Below, one piece after another: positions 1 to 6,622 of a stretch of DNA of 62,973 bases (positions within the stretch are counted from its first letter, which is position 1; each line of letters begins with the position of its first letter). The translations under genes were made by a program, and so were the position numbers. Below the pieces are notes generated by a model. The model saw only the letters and a program-made list of their open reading frames with translations, did no database searches and was not told the DNA's origin. Origin of the DNA: a virus; IMG/VR virus record IMGVR_UViG_3300036761_000576, positions 1 to 62,973 of that record; one strand, 5' to 3'.

Positions 1-11
1 GTCCGTCGGGG

Positions 12-84
12 GCGGTCATGGCTTGCTCCTTGCCGCGTCGATGGCGGCGTCAATGCGCCTGTCCATGTTGAATCCCTGACCGTG
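12..84. repeat. 73-bp terminal direct repeat, left copy
   Basis: This stretch is identical to 62901-62973. It codes (minus strand) for the C-terminus of the 16-546 gene and the ATGA junction with the next gene. Joining the ends through it makes one continuous minus-strand operon, so it is best read as an assembly overlap of a circular or circularly permuted genome. The 11 bases before it (1-11) do not match the bases before the right copy. They instead resemble 62183-62194, upstream of another gene start. Confidence 0.9.
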
Positions 85-546
85 CCAGCCGAGTCGTTGA
101 CAGAACGGCGTCCATGTTTTATCGCCAACATCGCGTAGCCACCGATATCTTTCCGCATCCTTCGCCAGCGTATCCCGCTCGGCCTCCAGCGCGGTGATGC
201 GCTCCAGCAGCATATCCCCGGCTTTTATCGCAGCACGTCGCGCCTCCCGCCAATGATCCCGGTCGGCCTCGGCCACTTCTGCGCGGCGATAAGCGTCAAG
301 ACGAACAGCGATATGTCCATCTATGGCTGCGATCCAGTCGGCATTCTCCGCCTCCAGCGCAGCGATGCGCCAGCGCAGTCCCCGCAAAGCAACTGCGGCG
401 TTTGACAGCAAGCGCATATCATTCAGGACGCTGCTATCTACGCCTGCTTTGGCAAACGCGACAGTCAATCTGCGCTCGGCGTCAACCAAGTGCTCGATCA
501 GCCCATCCAGATCATCCCTCGGCCTCGCGCCGCCTGCGTCGATCAT
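16..546 (-). CDS. Ead/Ea22-like phage coiled-coil protein
   Basis: A protein of 176 residues. The middle is heptad-like and rich in Ala, Glu and Arg (ALEAEN, ALEAERD), and the C-terminus has the DAERYRWLRD ... DAAIDAA signature of many accessory Ea22/Ead-type phage proteins. Their function is unknown. Its TGA overlaps an ATG (ATGA); across the contig junction that ATG belongs to the gene at 62696-62908. The N-terminus (DAGGARPRDDLDGLIEHL) is related to that of 61793-62200 (DAGGARPTSDVDALIERL), so the two genes share modules. It lies at the tail of the minus-strand early operon. Confidence 0.75.
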   Translation of the reverse strand: MIDAGGARPRDDLDGLIEHLVDAERRLTVAFAKAGVDSSVLNDMRLLSNAAVALRGLRWRIAALEAENADWIAAIDGHIAVRLDAYRRAEVAEADRDHWREARRAAIKAGDMLLERITALEAERDTLAKDAERYRWLRDVGDKTWTPFCQRLGWHGQGFNMDRRIDAAIDAARSKP

Positions 547-785
547 GGCTTCTCCTTCGCCATTTCCGCGGTCTCATCGTAGTAGTTTTGCTTCATGCGT
601 TCCAACCACTCGATCTTAATCATCTGCTCCGCGATCTTGGCGCGTGCAAGTGCCTCGGAGTCGCGTAATTGGACGAGCGCGGCGGCGGCAAGCCGAATGT
701 CGCTTAGGCTGTTGCCGGTTGTCGTCATGTCGGCCATGCGCCGCAGCCGCTCGACCAGATCATCTGGTGTTGCCATGGCCATCAT
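543..785 (-). CDS. small early protein, Ead-operon type
   Basis: An 80-residue protein, largely helical, with the stretch LAAAALVQLRDSEA that also appears in 61793-62200 (DAAAALVQLRDENA). The start overlaps the stop of 782-1348 as ATGA and has a GGGAGG ribosome site. A second in-frame ATG lies at 782 and a third at 776. It is one of a family of modular proteins in this operon; no biochemical role can be assigned. Confidence 0.65.
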   Translation of the reverse strand: MMAMATPDDLVERLRRMADMTTTGNSLSDIRLAAAALVQLRDSEALARAKIAEQMIKIEWLERMKQNYYDETAEMAKEKP

Positions 786-1348
786 GTTCCTCCCCGTATG
801 ATTCCTCGATCGACGAGCCGCGCGTCAAATTGCGCCAGCGCACGCACGCGCAACTCCTCCAGCTTGCGGTGGCAGTCATCACGTTTGTCGCGCACGACAT
901 TGGCATCGAGCTTGAACATCTCACGTAGCCGCCTCGAGCTTGGACGGCCCAGACAGAACTGCGTGACCAACTCGCGGTAGCCGCGGATGCGGTGCGTGCC
1001 GGTCCCGGCCTGGCCCATCAGCCACCACGCCACACCATGCACACCAAGGCGCCGCTCTTCGCCCCAGCGGTCGATTAGCACGAGGCCGCCGCCGGCTTGG
1101 CGCTCCTCTGACGGCTTCGGTAGGTAGAACGCGATCAGGAAGCAGCGCGACACAGGATCATCGAGCCGATCGACCTCGGCGCGGATCAGCGCGGCCTGCG
1201 CCCGGATCTCGAGCTTGGTCAGGTCGCTCTTCGCGGGTTGCGGCGACAGCATGAAACCGAAAATGCTCGGCACGGACATCTCTCGGGCGAGCATCCCGAA
1301 CGCCCAGCGCAGCGCGCCTTCGGCCGAGCGCTCCCACGGATCATTCAT
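782..1348 (-). CDS. conserved early phage protein, possible Q-type late regulator
   Basis: About 188 residues from the ATG at 1348 (MNDPWER). The reading frame is open further upstream, but that part overlaps 1378-1587 and lacks a good start. The C-terminal half has a basic, helix-rich region (SSRRLREMFKLDANVVRDKRDDCHRKLEELR) that could be a DNA-binding helix-turn-helix. There is no recognisable catalytic motif. It follows the Ref-like nuclease gene and, around the circle, precedes the late promoter at 61.17 kb. That is where lambdoid phages keep their Q antiterminator. The Q-like role is inference from position only. Confidence 0.6.
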   Translation of the reverse strand: MNDPWERSAEGALRWAFGMLAREMSVPSIFGFMLSPQPAKSDLTKLEIRAQAALIRAEVDRLDDPVSRCFLIAFYLPKPSEERQAGGGLVLIDRWGEERRLGVHGVAWWLMGQAGTGTHRIRGYRELVTQFCLGRPSSRRLREMFKLDANVVRDKRDDCHRKLEELRVRALAQFDARLVDRGIIRGGT

Positions 1349-1377
1349 CCCCACCACACCCTGCCAGACCAATTTGT

Positions 1378-1587
1378 TCAATCGTGGTCCGCATTCGCGC
1401 GTTGGCTCAACACAACTTGGCTCAACACAACTATAGCGCGCCGAACAATAGCCGCAGCACATCTGCAATCTTCGCCAAGCGGAGTTTTTGGTGCGCAATT
1501 TCCTAGTTCGACGAGGAATATTTCTAGAGCTTTCAACCGCCCGTAAATATTGCCGTCCTTGCGTTGAAGTCGGCGGCCCTCCCTCAT
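1378..1587 (-). CDS. small hypothetical protein with duplicated VVLSQ
   Basis: A 69-residue reading frame starting MREGRRLQRKD, whose ATG overlaps the TGA of 1584-1820 (ATGA). The overlap supports translation, because nearly every junction in this operon has that form. Near the C-terminus a 15-bp perfect tandem repeat (1402-1416 and 1417-1431) encodes VVLSQVVLSQ. No family is recognised. Confidence 0.5.
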   Translation of the reverse strand: MREGRRLQRKDGNIYGRLKALEIFLVELGNCAPKTPLGEDCRCAAAIVRRAIVVLSQVVLSQRANADHD

Positions 1588-1820
1588 TCCGGCTTCCCAG
1601 CGAGTCCGCAGTAGCCGACCGCCTGTTCTGTACCGGCGGCCAGGACGCCAGGCATGAAGCGCCAGTGGCAGCACGCGCTCGCTATGCAGGTCGAGAAGCC
1701 ATAGACAACGTGATCCATGTGCCCGGCCGCGGCGATGCGCCCCGTCTGCACCTGCGGGATCATTGCTGCCGGCGACGCGCGGCATTGCTTGGTCTTGGCC
1801 TGCTCCTCGGTGAGTCTCAC
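1584..1820 (-). CDS. small hypothetical protein, GTG start
   Basis: Seventy-eight residues. The GTG start at 1820 (VRLTEEQ) overlaps the TGA of the upstream Ref-like gene as GTGA, and its own stop overlaps the next ATG. It contains several Cys and His residues (ASACCHWRF) but no clear metal-binding pattern. It is called on translational coupling and on filling the gap between neighbours. Confidence 0.5.
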   Translation of the reverse strand: MRLTEEQAKTKQCRASPAAMIPQVQTGRIAAAGHMDHVVYGFSTCIASACCHWRFMPGVLAAGTEQAVGYCGLAGKPE

Positions 1821-2128
1821 GCTGCCCTCCGCTTTTGTTCCGCCACGCGCGTCTTGGTCAGCGCGACCAATTCCGATTCCGTAATGCCGTACCCGCGCTC
1901 GAACGCCTTGCGACCCACGCAATGCACGCCAGCAATACCTCGGTGGTGATGGAAGCACAATGGAATGACCTCGGAATGCGGCGCTCGCCGTGCCGCGCCT
2001 ACCCCGGTGCGGGGATGATGTAACTCTGCCGGCGTGCCACGATAGCCCATCAACTCGCACAGGATGCAGCCGCCTCGAGCCGCGGCATCCATGTACGCGC
2101 GTTCGGCCTTCGTTGGCGCTTTAGACAC
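1817..2128 (-). CDS. Ref/YbcO-type HNH nuclease
   Basis: A 103-residue protein with the layout of the P1 Ref / lambdoid YbcO family, RecA-associated nucleases in phage recombination and lysis-lysogeny modules. The zinc-knuckle-like pair GCILC is near residue 20, followed by ELHHPRTGVG, then IPLCFHHHRG and the GVHCVGRKAFERGYGI block typical of the family. It stands in the nin-like part of the early operon, between replication genes and the possible late regulator. The start ATG is preceded by a short gap from 2121-2279, whose end it overlaps. Confidence 0.82.
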   Translation of the reverse strand: MSKAPTKAERAYMDAAARGGCILCELMGYRGTPAELHHPRTGVGAARRAPHSEVIPLCFHHHRGIAGVHCVGRKAFERGYGITESELVALTKTRVAEQKRRAA

Positions 2129-2279
2129 CCATGACCCAGTACGCCAGCACTGCTATGCCAGCTCCGATGGTGAAGATGCCAACAACAACAAAGCCACCGA
2201 GGATCAGCACAACCCCCCCCACAAACAGCGCGAGGAACACGAGGCCCTGGGCGATCATAATTGCGGGTTCGTCATTCAT
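2121..2279 (-). CDS. small double-spanning membrane protein
   Basis: A 52-residue protein (MNDEPAIMIAQG...). It has two adjacent hydrophobic stretches, LVFLALFVGGVVLILGGFVV and IFTIGAGIAVLAYWVMGV, joined by a very short turn, so it should be a membrane hairpin. The ATG overlaps the previous stop as ATGA. It lies in the early operon away from the lysis genes, so a holin role is not supported. A membrane-modifying or exclusion role is possible but unproven. Confidence 0.65.
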   Translation of the reverse strand: MNDEPAIMIAQGLVFLALFVGGVVLILGGFVVVGIFTIGAGIAVLAYWVMGV

Positions 2280-2740
2280 TCCAATGACCTCAAGTGGCTC
2301 GCGTAGGGTTGGCGGATAAGTTCGTCGAAGACGGCTCCGGCGTCCGCATCCGTGTCCAGTTCGCGGCGCGATGCCACTCCACATAGGTTTCGCACCCCCT
2401 CCGCCGCGCCGTCTGGGTCTGGGCCCACCAGATGATTGATGACCATCCAATCCTGAAACTGTGGATCCTTGCACCACATCACGGCCAACTTGCAGCGCGG
2501 CCCGATCGGCTCGTGCGCGTGCTTGACGGCTTCTTCGTCGTTGCCGCCCGGCCCCGACCGCATTACCTGGTGCTGTCCGATCACCAGCGGCGCGATCGCC
2601 ACCGGCATATCGATCTCCGGGAACAGGCGGTGGAACGCAGCCTTGAAAGGAGGGTCGATATGGACGCTCAAGACCAGGGTCCCGTCGACCAATTCCTTGA
2701 CCTGGCGCCGCGTGCCCGGGATCGCGGTGACGTCGCTCAT
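2276..2740 (-). CDS. conserved early phage protein
   Basis: About 154 residues from MSDVTAIPGTRRQ at 2740, where the ATG has a GGAGAGGG ribosome site and overlaps the previous TGA. The frame stays open upstream, but without a better start. Features include an N-terminal beta-rich half (LVLSVHIDPPFKAAFHRLFPEIDMPVAIAPLV) and the stretch WCKDPQFQDWMVINH. No enzyme motif is recognised. Confidence 0.65.
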   Translation of the reverse strand: MSDVTAIPGTRRQVKELVDGTLVLSVHIDPPFKAAFHRLFPEIDMPVAIAPLVIGQHQVMRSGPGGNDEEAVKHAHEPIGPRCKLAVMWCKDPQFQDWMVINHLVGPDPDGAAEGVRNLCGVASRRELDTDADAGAVFDELIRQPYASHLRSLE

Positions 2741-2919
2741 GCCAACACCCTCTCCGCCGCAGCCTTGGCGGCTGCCGCCGAATCGAACACATCCACGGGC
2801 CGATTGCCGTCCCACAGCAGGTAGCGATGTTGGCCGCCGACCGTCGCCTTACTGATGGTCACGGCGCCGCTCTGGATCGCGTACTTGCCGATCCTCTTCC
2901 AGCCGTCGTTCTCGGCCAT
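2737..2919 (-). CDS. small hypothetical protein
   Basis: Sixty residues from the ATG at 2919 (MAENDGWKRIGKYA); two GTG codons just upstream are alternative starts. The ATG overlaps the preceding stop as TGATG. The sequence reads like one small beta-sheet with an Ala-rich helix at the end (DSAAAAKAAAERVL). No family assigned. Confidence 0.55.
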   Translation of the reverse strand: MAENDGWKRIGKYAIQSGAVTISKATVGGQHRYLLWDGNRPVDVFDSAAAAKAAAERVLA

Positions 2920-3026
2920 CACCACCCACGCTTACCCATCTTCTTGCCCGGGACCTTCTTCTTTGGTTGGATGGGGGGTGGTTTCCGCACCAACTGGGGG
3001 TACTCGAAGGTTTTCGCCTTGGCCAT
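2919..3026 (-). CDS. short basic peptide
   Basis: A 35-codon reading frame beginning MAKAKTFEYPQLVRKPPP, Lys- and Pro-rich (IQPKKKVPGKKMGKRGW), with an AAGGAGAAG ribosome site upstream. Its stop overlaps the next ATG (TGATG). It fills an otherwise empty gap between 2919 and 3055 and keeps the overlapping-gene pattern, so it is probably translated. Confidence 0.45.
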   Translation of the reverse strand: MAKAKTFEYPQLVRKPPPIQPKKKVPGKKMGKRGW

Positions 3027-3054
3027 GCTCTTCTCCTTGTGGTGGATGGGCGGC

Positions 3055-3264
3055 TCAGGGCCGCAATTTGGCAACGATCTTCGCCGCCGAAAGGTGGAAG
3101 ACGCGAGCGACGATGAAGAGATCGCGCAGCGTGGGCGCTACCAAGCCGCGCTCCAGGCGCGACAGGCGCGAGTAGTCGAGTTTGGCAACCAGGCCTAGGT
3201 CGCGGAGCGAGACGGTCCCGCGTTGCCGGCGGAGCCACTGTCCGAAGGTCGGCCGCGTCATCAT
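3055..3264 (-). CDS. XRE-type helix-turn-helix regulator
   Basis: Sixty-nine residues from MMTRPTFGQWLRRQR. The whole chain is one Cro/CI-like helix-turn-helix: SLRDLGLVAKLDYSRLSRLERGLVAPTLRDLFIVARVF. The SRLSRLERG segment is the usual recognition helix. The start ATGATGA overlaps the stop of 3261-3602. It is a third small DNA-binding regulator, separate from the divergent pair at 5.7-6.6 kb, sitting midway through the early operon. Confidence 0.75.
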   Translation of the reverse strand: MMTRPTFGQWLRRQRGTVSLRDLGLVAKLDYSRLSRLERGLVAPTLRDLFIVARVFHLSAAKIVAKLRP

Positions 3265-3602
3265 GTTGCCCGGTTGGCGGCCGACGCGCGCCAGATCGCA
3301 ACTCGATGGCCGTGGGTGCGTGGACTCGCGGCGCACTTGTAGCGGCCGGTGTGCTCGATCACCTTTTGCCTGTCGGCGTGCTTGAACAGCGCGCCCCAGA
3401 CCTTGTGGGTGTGGGGGTTGGGATTGCCGCGGCTGAGGAAGTCGACCCGGAATTGTTCGGCCGTAAACGCTCTGTGCTCGGCGGCATAGACGCGCAATTT
3501 AGCCATCGCCCACGCCTTCCACGCCGCGGGCTCGACGAGAAGCGTCTGCGCACAGCCGAGATCCCTGAGCCGCAGGCTGAGTTGTCGGTCAAGAACAATC
3601 AT
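3261..3602 (-). CDS. conserved phage early protein (DUF-type)
   Basis: A 113-residue protein. Its second half (GNPNPHTHKVWGALFKHADRQKVIEHTGRYKCAASPRTHGHRVAIWRAS) looks like a small winged-helix. The pattern VWGALFKHA ... IEHTGRY ... H..R...W is common in uncharacterised genes beside phage replication genes. It overlaps its neighbours at both ends. A DNA-binding accessory role in replication is a guess from context. Confidence 0.6.
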   Translation of the reverse strand: MIVLDRQLSLRLRDLGCAQTLLVEPAAWKAWAMAKLRVYAAEHRAFTAEQFRVDFLSRGNPNPHTHKVWGALFKHADRQKVIEHTGRYKCAASPRTHGHRVAIWRASAANRAT

Positions 3603-3973
3603 CAGAAGGCCTCATTCGCGGGCTCGTTTTGAATGGCTTCCCGCTCGAGCAGCTCTTCGGCGATCAGGCATACCGGGCGTGCCGTTGGCCGCCGGACTGC
3701 GTTCGCCCAGCCCGTGGGCGGGGGCGTGCGCACGCTTCCGTAGCCTCGCCCTCTGAACATCGGGAAATGTTGGTGGCAGTACCAGCGATCCGAGCCACGG
3801 GTGCTTTCGGTGAGCGTGCCTGGCTTGCTGCATCGATTGCCTTGAGCATCAGTGTCGGCACAACGCCACCAATTTTGGTCATGGCCTTTACTGGGTGCTG
3901 CCGGCTTCCCGGCTGCGCATTTCAGGCAGTACGGCCCATCAACCACGCTGCCACAAGTGGGGCAATCTTTCAT
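3602..3973 (-). CDS. zinc-ribbon protein
   Basis: A 123-residue protein opening with two CxxC pairs (CPTCGSVVDGPYCLKC), an N-terminal zinc ribbon. A second possible metal site follows (WWRCADTDAQGNRCSKPG ... WYCHQHFP). The C-terminal third is Pro/Arg-rich and ends in an acidic helix. It is translationally coupled to the DUF1376 initiator upstream, so a nucleic-acid-binding role in replication is likely but not shown. Confidence 0.65.
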   Translation of the reverse strand: MKDCPTCGSVVDGPYCLKCAAGKPAAPSKGHDQNWWRCADTDAQGNRCSKPGTLTESTRGSDRWYCHQHFPMFRGRGYGSVRTPPPTGWANAVRRPTARPVCLIAEELLEREAIQNEPANEAF

Positions 3974-4734
3974 CGCGTCGGCTCCATTTCAGCGCGTCGA
4001 ATCCACGTCCGCCAGACAGCCAGCCACTTGACTTTGGTGGCGTCCTTTCCGGCTTTGGCCGTCCAGTAATCTCGGAAGGTGATCGATTCACGGACAACAC
4101 CCTGCGAGGTCCAGTCGGGACGGATGGCGAGAGCTATCGCCTCCCAGTCGTCAGGCAGTCGCCAGTCATCAGGAAGGCGGGTCCCGCGAGCACTGCCGTT
4201 GAGTCCTTTGTCTTTTTTCTCCGGTTTTTGGGAAAGGGGGCTTTTTGGCAAAAAAGCACCAGGCTCTTGAACTGCTTTTGTTTTTAAGGCTTCTGGCTTC
4301 TGGCTACTGGCTAGCATTCCTCCCGCGCGAGCATTGCCATCGCTATGCGTTTGCATTGCGTTCGCATCAGCGTCGCATGTGCCTTCACATTGCCTTGGTA
4401 ATGCCATCGCATTGCGTTCGCTCCATCTGTGCTTTGCGGATTGACGGGCAGACGCACTGCGTTCGGACTGCGCCAGCAATTCAAGATCGGCCCGTTTCTG
4501 ATGCAGCCCATCCGCCTGCACGGTGAAATATCGCCCGACCACGTAATCCACCGCGACCTTGTCCGCTTTGCTGATGGCGCCGGCCATCCGATACCGTTCA
4601 CGTTGCTCGAGCGGGAGAGGCTTTTCGCTCGCGTAATACTGGTCGAGCAAGGCCGTGTAGGCTCCCCGCTCCGTGAGAGAGAGCCCTACGGTGTCGCGGA
4701 TGAAATCCCCGACATGACGCGGGTAATGATTCAC
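3970..4734 (-). CDS. DUF1376-type replication initiation protein
   Basis: About 254 residues from the GTG at 4734, which overlaps the previous TGA as GTGA (VNHYPRHVGDFIRDT). The first 90 residues are the DUF1376 domain (YPRHVGDFIRDTVGLSLTERGAYTALLDQYYASEKPLP), a winged-helix found in phage O/YdaU-type initiators. After a low-complexity linker, the C-terminal domain (LPDDWEAIALAIRPDW ... FRDYWTAKAGKDATKVKWLAVWRTWIRR) matches the C-termini of such proteins. It should bind the phage origin and recruit host helicase. No origin iterons are obvious by eye within the gene. Confidence 0.85.
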   Translation of the reverse strand: MNHYPRHVGDFIRDTVGLSLTERGAYTALLDQYYASEKPLPLEQRERYRMAGAISKADKVAVDYVVGRYFTVQADGLHQKRADLELLAQSERSASARQSAKHRWSERNAMALPRQCEGTCDADANAMQTHSDGNARAGGMLASSQKPEALKTKAVQEPGAFLPKSPLSQKPEKKDKGLNGSARGTRLPDDWRLPDDWEAIALAIRPDWTSQGVVRESITFRDYWTAKAGKDATKVKWLAVWRTWIRRAEMEPTR

Positions 4735-5072
4735 GCCGCCCCCAGCACTGGCTGCAAGGCTTGCATGAGCAGTAGGAGCGCCACCCCGTTGCGCAACTGG
4801 TCCGGTGTCACGTACAGCACGCGCCAACCGGCGAGCGCGGCGGCATTCATTTTTTCCATTTCCTTGAGTTGGCCGGCGCCGCGGGTGTGACGGCCTTGCA
4901 CCCAGATCCCACCATTGACTTCAAGGGCGAGCATGTGCAGCGGCCAGGCGTAGTCAAAACGCCACTTCCGCGTCGCGTGGAATTGGTACTCAGGGACCGG
5001 CTCCGGTAGCCGCGCAGCGCGACACAGGTTGACCAACGAGTAGATCGTCATCGCGTGCACGACCTGGTTCAT
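4731..5072 (-). CDS. PD-(D/E)XK-like small endonuclease
   Basis: A 113-residue protein (MNQVVHAMTIYSLVNLCR). The core KWRFDYAWPLHMLALEVNGG matches the restriction-like nuclease fold: a D after a beta-strand, then E-x-N/G on the next. GWRVLYVTPDQL fits the late strand of Vsr/DUF559-like enzymes. It is coupled at both ends (ATGA upstream, GTGA downstream). Between the cII-like and initiator genes it may act as a resolvase or repair nuclease. The family is inferred from motif order. Confidence 0.65.
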   Translation of the reverse strand: MNQVVHAMTIYSLVNLCRAARLPEPVPEYQFHATRKWRFDYAWPLHMLALEVNGGIWVQGRHTRGAGQLKEMEKMNAAALAGWRVLYVTPDQLRNGVALLLLMQALQPVLGAA

Positions 5073-5383
5073 TCCGCGTCTTCCTCGAACAGCAGTCCGC
5101 GCTCCGCAATGGCGCGGCGTGCGATCGTTTCGATGGCGTGCGCGAGATCGGCGTTCACGCACACACGGGTCTTGTCGACGGCTTTCAGATCCAGCGCATC
5201 GAGGAATTTCGGCAGGTCGTCGAGCCGCACACCGGACTCGCCGTTGAGGATCTTCGTGGTCCACGACTCGGCTTTGCCCATGGCCATGTCGATCGCCTCA
5301 CGCTTTGCCCTTCCCAGACGCAAGCGGATGATCCCCATCCCTGGGAGTGCACCCGTCGCTGTTGTAGTGGACAGTTCTGCCAT
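5069..5383 (-). CDS. CII-like regulator
   Basis: About 104 residues from the ATG at 5383 (MAELSTTT); a GTG at 5434 is an alternative. The body LGRAKREAIDMAMGKAESWTTKILNGESGVRLDDLPKFLDALDLKAVDK resembles lambda CII-family proteins: helix-turn-helix, then the LPxFLDALGLK segment. It ends in an acidic tail. It is second in the minus operon after the cro-like gene, exactly where lambda has cII, so it may activate establishment of the repressor. The domain call is moderate and the role is mainly positional. Confidence 0.7.
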   Translation of the reverse strand: MAELSTTTATGALPGMGIIRLRLGRAKREAIDMAMGKAESWTTKILNGESGVRLDDLPKFLDALDLKAVDKTRVCVNADLAHAIETIARRAIAERGLLFEEDAE

Positions 5384-5454
5384 GACATCAGGCGGCGCCC
5401 CCTCCCACGCGAAGATGCGTGTTCCTGCACACACCCAACATGGGAGGGTTTACC

Positions 5455-5694
5455 GTGGAAATAAGCGAAGCCGATTGGTACGATTTGGTCGCGCACACCG
5501 ACCTCGTACAAACGCTTGTCCTGCAATTGGTGCACCAGCACCCGCAGCGCGGCATGTTCATTTCCGGCCTCGCGCACGCGGTTCGGGACACTGCGGAAAA
5601 ATTACTCGCCATGCCTGTACCAGACGCACAAATAGCGGCGCTGGACCGGGAGGGTCAACGGTTACTCGCCTTGCTGAGAGCGCCAACAACGTAG
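5455..5694 (+). CDS. small protein on the opposite strand between cro-like and cII-like genes
   Basis: Seventy-nine residues from a GTG at 5455 with a GGGAGGG ribosome site seven bases upstream (VEISEADWYDLVAHTDL); an ATG at 5440 is less likely. The chain is helical, like a four-helix bundle. It reads plus while both neighbours read minus, so it would lie on any transcript running from a PRE-like promoter toward the repressor gene. It is the only plus-strand gene left of the repressor. Function unknown. Confidence 0.55.
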   Translation: MEISEADWYDLVAHTDLVQTLVLQLVHQHPQRGMFISGLAHAVRDTAEKLLAMPVPDAQIAALDREGQRLLALLRAPTT

Positions 5695-5727
5695 CCGTCA
5701 TCCGGCGGTTGAAATCGTCCTGGTCGC

Positions 5728-5979
5728 TCATGCCGCTTCCTTCGTCGGCATCGGCTTGCCCCGTATCACCGCCCAGTCGATGTCAGGTCGCAGCTCCTCG
5801 ACCGTCACCGCACCCTCAGTTACGCGCTCGATCTCAATGGCGCGATCCGTTGGCAGAGGTCTTGCCCCAGTGCACCACTGCGAAACCATAGAAACCGAAA
5901 CACCAAGGCGATTGGCAAGAGAGACCTGCGAACCAACTTCCCCGCAGGCTTTCCGGATTGCATCAATGGAGGCACTCAT
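5728..5979 (-). CDS. Cro/YdaS-like repressor, first gene of the early operon
   Basis: Eighty-three residues from the ATG at 5979 (MSASIDAIRKACGEVG). GSQVSLANRLGVSVSMVSQWCTGARPLPTDRAIEIERVT is a typical YdaS/Cro helix-turn-helix, with SVSMVSQW as the recognition helix. The C-terminus is a short dimer-type tail. There is no ribosome site before the ATG, and the best promoter (TTGACT 6012-6017, TACATT 5988-5993) puts the transcript start within a few bases of it, so the mRNA is probably leaderless. It is divergent from the repressor at 6059. Confidence 0.8.
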   Translation of the reverse strand: MSASIDAIRKACGEVGSQVSLANRLGVSVSMVSQWCTGARPLPTDRAIEIERVTEGAVTVEELRPDIDWAVIRGKPMPTKEAA

Positions 5980-6058
5980 GGAAACACAATGTACAGCATT
6001 GCTGACTGCCAAGTCAACTGCATTGCTGTTTCCTAGGAAACGGGCAGATTATTCAGCG
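5980..6058. promoter_or_regulatory. divergent operator/promoter region (OR-like)
   Basis: The 79-bp gap between the divergent regulators holds CAGCATTGCTG at 5994-6004 and CTGCATTGCTG at 6018-6028, plus a perfect 14-bp palindrome GTTTCCTAGGAAAC at 6028-6041. Minus promoter: TTGACT 6012-6017, 18 bp, TACATT 5988-5993. Plus promoter, weaker: TTGCTG 6023-6028, 18 bp, GATTAT 6047-6052. The operators lie in the spacer and beside the -35 of the minus promoter, so a bound repressor would block it. Both predicted transcripts start at or next to the start codon. Confidence 0.75.
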
Positions 6059-6622
6059 ATGCTTAAGCGCGACAACCACGCGGCGCGCAAGATCGAGTGG
6101 GCCCTGCAACAGCCGGGGATCACGCCCAATGGGTTACGACGACTAGCTAAACTCAAAAGCAAGTCAGCAGTTTCTGAATGGAAGCGCACCGGGCGAATTG
6201 CTAAGCATCACATCCCACTACTGGCCGCACGAACCAACACGATAGAGCGCTGGTGGCTTACCAAAGACGCCCCGATCCCGCCGACCGTTCAATGGACGAC
6301 AGCAAGAGAGCCGAACGCCACCATCGAGCCAGTTTCCGTCGGACACCGAACGTTGGCTGAGTTGTCGACGGCGCAGGCGAAATTACTCGAGGTTTGGGCG
6401 CGACTGACAAAGACCCAGCAGGCGTCGCAGATGGATCAACTCCAAGCAACGGCGGCGAGCAACATCGAGATTGCCGAGCACCTGGTTGGGCTTGGCATCA
6501 CCCGCGTCATCTCCGACAGTGAAGTCAAAGAAAAATTGCGCCCCGAGGCGGCTCTCCGCGAGGGGATCACCCCTGGGAGTGTTCTCCAGCAGAGCCGCAA
6601 AGAGGTGAGGAAAAAACCATGA
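6059..6622 (+). CDS. CI-type repressor without peptidase domain
   Basis: A 187-residue protein from the ATG at 6059 (MLKRDNHAARKIEWAL). The N-terminal 60 residues form a helix-turn-helix (ITPNGLRRLAKLKSKSAVSEWKRTGRIAKHHIPLLA). The rest, including TAQAKLLEVWARLTKTQQ, is helical and has no S24/LexA serine-lysine peptidase, so induction would not be by self-cleavage. It is divergent from the cro-like gene and coupled (ATGA) to the lipoprotein downstream. No ribosome site is seen, and the transcript from the weak GATTAT promoter would be leaderless, like lambda cI from PRM. Confidence 0.75.
   Translation: MLKRDNHAARKIEWALQQPGITPNGLRRLAKLKSKSAVSEWKRTGRIAKHHIPLLAARTNTIERWWLTKDAPIPPTVQWTTAREPNATIEPVSVGHRTLAELSTAQAKLLEVWARLTKTQQASQMDQLQATAASNIEIAEHLVGLGITRVISDSEVKEKLRPEAALREGITPGSVLQQSRKEVRKKP

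Noticed and set aside
1402-1431. The tandem TTGGCTCAACACAAC repeat as an operator
   Set aside because: It lies in the coding part of 1378-1587 (VVLSQ twice), with no good promoter in register.
1488-1949. A plus-strand open frame opposite the Ref-like and neighbouring minus genes
   Set aside because: It covers three minus genes joined by ATGA/GTGA overlaps and has no domain.
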